A DNA stretch of 11,850 nt from a bacterium (Candidatus Gribaldobacteria) CG10_big_fil_rev_8_21_14_0_10_41_12 (GTDB taxonomy: Bacteria; Patescibacteriota; Minisyncoccia; Minisyncoccales; CG1-02-41-26): NCBI GenBank assembly GCA_002773545.1, contig PFAV01000031.1, forward strand, positions 1,705 through 13,554, written 5' to 3'. The translations under genes and the position numbers were made by a program. Shown here piece after piece: positions 10,649 to 11,850 of the stretch. Within the stretch, counting starts at the first letter, position 1, and each line of letters starts with the position of its first letter. The notes beneath the pieces were generated by a model, which did not search any database, had not been told where the DNA came from, and worked only from the letters and a program-made list of their open reading frames with translations.

Positions 10649-11850
10649 TTAAATGCCCTTGCGCTTTTCCAACAAAGCGCACATGCGGCGAGCTACAATC
10701 ACTGAAATCTCGTTTTTGGAATAAAAATCTTGTATGGTCGCGACCATACCGTCAAAGTCGTCTACCGGGTCAACCACTTTCAAATTTTCCGCTTTAACGC
10801 CAAGGGCCGCCACTATTTGCTCAATTTTTACCTCGGCCACGGTTCCAGCTTCAACATTTTCGCCCATACCGGGATTGGGTTGGTGGCCAGTCATGGCAGT
10901 GATGCGGTTGTCCACAATAATGGCTAAGATATTGGATTGATTATAAACAGCGTTAAGCAAGGCGGGCATACCAGAGTGGAAAAAAGTGCCATCGCCCATT
11001 AAAGTAATTACTTTTTTACCCGCCATAGCTTCAGCGGAGGCGGGTTGGTTCATACCTAACGCTTTGGCAATGCCGTGCCCAATGCCGATAGACGAGCCCA
11101 TACAAAACATATAATCATAAACTTGCATCGGCGCAAAACCGGCAATCATATAACAGCCAATATCGCCGCCAAAGATCGCCTGCGGCGCCGCCTTTTTCAA
11201 AGCGGCAAACACTTTCCAATAAGGGCACATTGGTTGCGTGCAAAAGCGCGGGCTATGCTTGATAGTTTTAAAGTTTGTCAGCGCGGCTTCCATTTTTTTG
11301 CCAGTTATAACCGCTAAAGCAGTTATAACCTGCTCTGGTTTGAGCTCACCCACTTCGGGTAAAACATTTTTGCCGAAAATTTCAAGTTCAGGATTGGCCT
11401 CTTTGGCCAAGGCGGTTATTTCTTTTTCTAAATAAGGGTCAAGCTCTTCAACCACTAAAACCTTTTTCAACGGTTTAATAAATTCCTTAATCTTCTGCTC
11501 GGGCAAAGGATAGAAAAAGCCAAGCTTCAAAACCGGCAAATCTAACCCCAGCATTTCCATCGCCTCCATAGCGTGCAGATAGCCCACGCCGCTAGCGATA
11601 ACTCCTATTTTTGAGCTTTCAATTTTATTCTGAACTTTATTAATTTCACTTTTTTCCGCGTATTCTCTAATTTTCTCAATCTTATCCAGTAGCTCTTGAT
11701 GCATCTCCAGCACTCTCGGGGGCATAGTCACAAACTGATGTTTGTTGGGCACAAACTTAACCACCCCGAGGTCTGCCCTCGGGGTAAACTTCCCCAACTC
11801 AACAACACTTCGTTGATGAGCCACCCGCGTGGTTAGGCGCACTATCACTG
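10649..11850 (-). CDS. iorA: Indolepyruvate:ferredoxin oxidoreductase alpha subunit, partial (5' end outside window)
   Basis: The C-terminal 400 codons are visible; the reading frame runs off the right edge. RLTTRVAHQRSVVEL matches the TTRVxHSxxxVEL motif of IorA. Next come the domain II/III core, PRFCTQPMCPYW (usually CPGCPHR), and GGDIGCYMIAGFAPMQVYD. The TPP-binding stretch LMGDGTFFHSGMPALLNAVYN ends near DNRITAMTGHQPNPG. The start is not visible, and full-length IorA is about 600 residues or more. Unusually, the protein ends ARRMCALLEKRKGI, and the two-cluster 4Fe-4S domain that normally follows is absent. Only 45 bp separate it from iorB, so there is no room for one. The CxxCPH-type motif is altered to CTQPMCPYW. 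Four palindromes lie in its coding sequence, one encoding PASAEAMAG between GMNQ and KKVITLMGDG. Confidence 0.88.
   Translation of the reverse strand, partial: VIVRLTTRVAHQRSVVELGKFTPRADLGVVKFVPNKHQFVTMPPRVLEMHQELLDKIEKIREYAEKSEINKVQNKIESSKIGVIASGVGYLHAMEAMEMLGLDLPVLKLGFFYPLPEQKIKEFIKPLKKVLVVEELDPYLEKEITALAKEANPELEIFGKNVLPEVGELKPEQVITALAVITGKKMEAALTNFKTIKHSPRFCTQPMCPYWKVFAALKKAAPQAIFGGDIGCYMIAGFAPMQVYDYMFCMGSSIGIGHGIAKALGMNQPASAEAMAGKKVITLMGDGTFFHSGMPALLNAVYNQSNILAIIVDNRITAMTGHQPNPGMGENVEAGTVAEVKIEQIVAALGVKAENLKVVDPVDDFDGMVATIQDFYSKNEISVIVARRMCALLEKRKGI
10733..10750. repeat. Perfect 18-bp palindrome inside iorA
   Basis: GTATGGTC-GC-GACCATAC reads the same on both strands and encodes part of DFDGMVATIQD in iorA. 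The local protein length between VDPVDD and SVIVARR is close to what I expect for the family, so no insertion is obvious. It may be a coincidence or an element that replaced host sequence. Confidence 0.5.
11018..11045. repeat. 28-bp GC-rich inverted repeat inside iorA
   Basis: ACCCGCC (11018-11024) and GGCGGGT (11039-11045) enclose ATAGCTTCAGCGGA. In the iorA frame it encodes PASAEAMAG (residues 269-277 of the visible part). This peptide splits GMNQ from KKVITLMGDG, which are adjacent or nearly so in typical IorA sequences. The 27 nt between target ends is nine codons, so the frame is kept. Confidence 0.8.
11304..11329. repeat. 26-bp hairpin/tandem repeat inside iorA
   Basis: GTTATAAC (11304-11311) and GTTATAAC (11322-11329) flank CGCTAAAGCA. 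GTTATAAC is self-complementary, so the segment is both an 18-bp-period direct repeat and a 12-bp stem (one G-U). It encodes VITALAVIT, a repeated VIT, in iorA. Confidence 0.6.
11763..11785. repeat. 23-bp inverted repeat inside iorA
   Basis: ACCCCGAGG (11763-11771) and CCTCGGGGT (11777-11785) are exact complements over a 5-nt TCTGC loop. In frame it encodes TPRADLGV in iorA, between VVELGK and VKFVPN. It is another sequence family of small GC-rich coding palindrome. Confidence 0.75.

Overview
The window reads as a compact, moderately AT-rich bacterial chromosome segment. It most resembles Patescibacteria (Candidate Phyla Radiation, Parcubacteria-like). This is inference from several things: tightly packed genes with 1-5 bp spacers, few Shine-Dalgarno sites, an N-terminally extended adenylate kinase, a stand-alone ComEC-type MBL protein, and many short palindromic repeats. 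Of 15 readable stop codons, 9 are TAA, 6 are TAG and none is TGA.

Left part, + strand (1-4883). The 3' end of a HigB/RelE-type toxin is followed by a HigA-like XRE antitoxin, with a promoter and a 16-bp perfect palindromic operator candidate between them. One base after the antitoxin begins a three-gene MacAB/YknXYZ-type ABC export system: a HlyD-family adaptor, an ATPase and a MacB/FtsX permease. A DedA-family membrane protein follows. The junctions around the ATPase and permease genes carry hairpins or GATCCTTCG/GTCATTCTGAG palindromic repeats.

Middle part (4884-8400), mostly - strand. A ~128-bp nested inverted-repeat structure lies between convergent genes. It is followed by an adenylate kinase downstream of a membrane-anchored MBL hydrolase, then a TrpR-like regulator gene flanked by two near-identical palindromes in mirror orientation. 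Last is a small DUF1858-ASCH operon with a good sigma70-type promoter. A lone 79-aa + strand gene with a near-perfect Shine-Dalgarno and a strong terminator follows (8512-8793).

Right part, - strand (8805-11850). An operon iorA (5' end outside the window) -> iorB -> thiI links a 2-oxoacid:ferredoxin oxidoreductase (indolepyruvate type) with the tRNA 4-thiouridine synthase. IorA ends without the usual C-terminal 4Fe-4S domain.

The most notable signal is in this operon. At least six, possibly seven, unrelated short palindromes (18-46 bp) lie in about 2.3 kb (9565-11785). Several are inside the reading frames of thiI and iorA, where they encode extra in-frame peptides between conserved motifs (AHYLCDRTNNEQ, a stretch around GGKLPPMKELPS, PASAEAMAG). 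This resembles the Rickettsia palindromic elements but with several sequence families. No transposase is visible here; a REP-associated (RAYT/Y1) transposase elsewhere in the genome is a plausible mobiliser.
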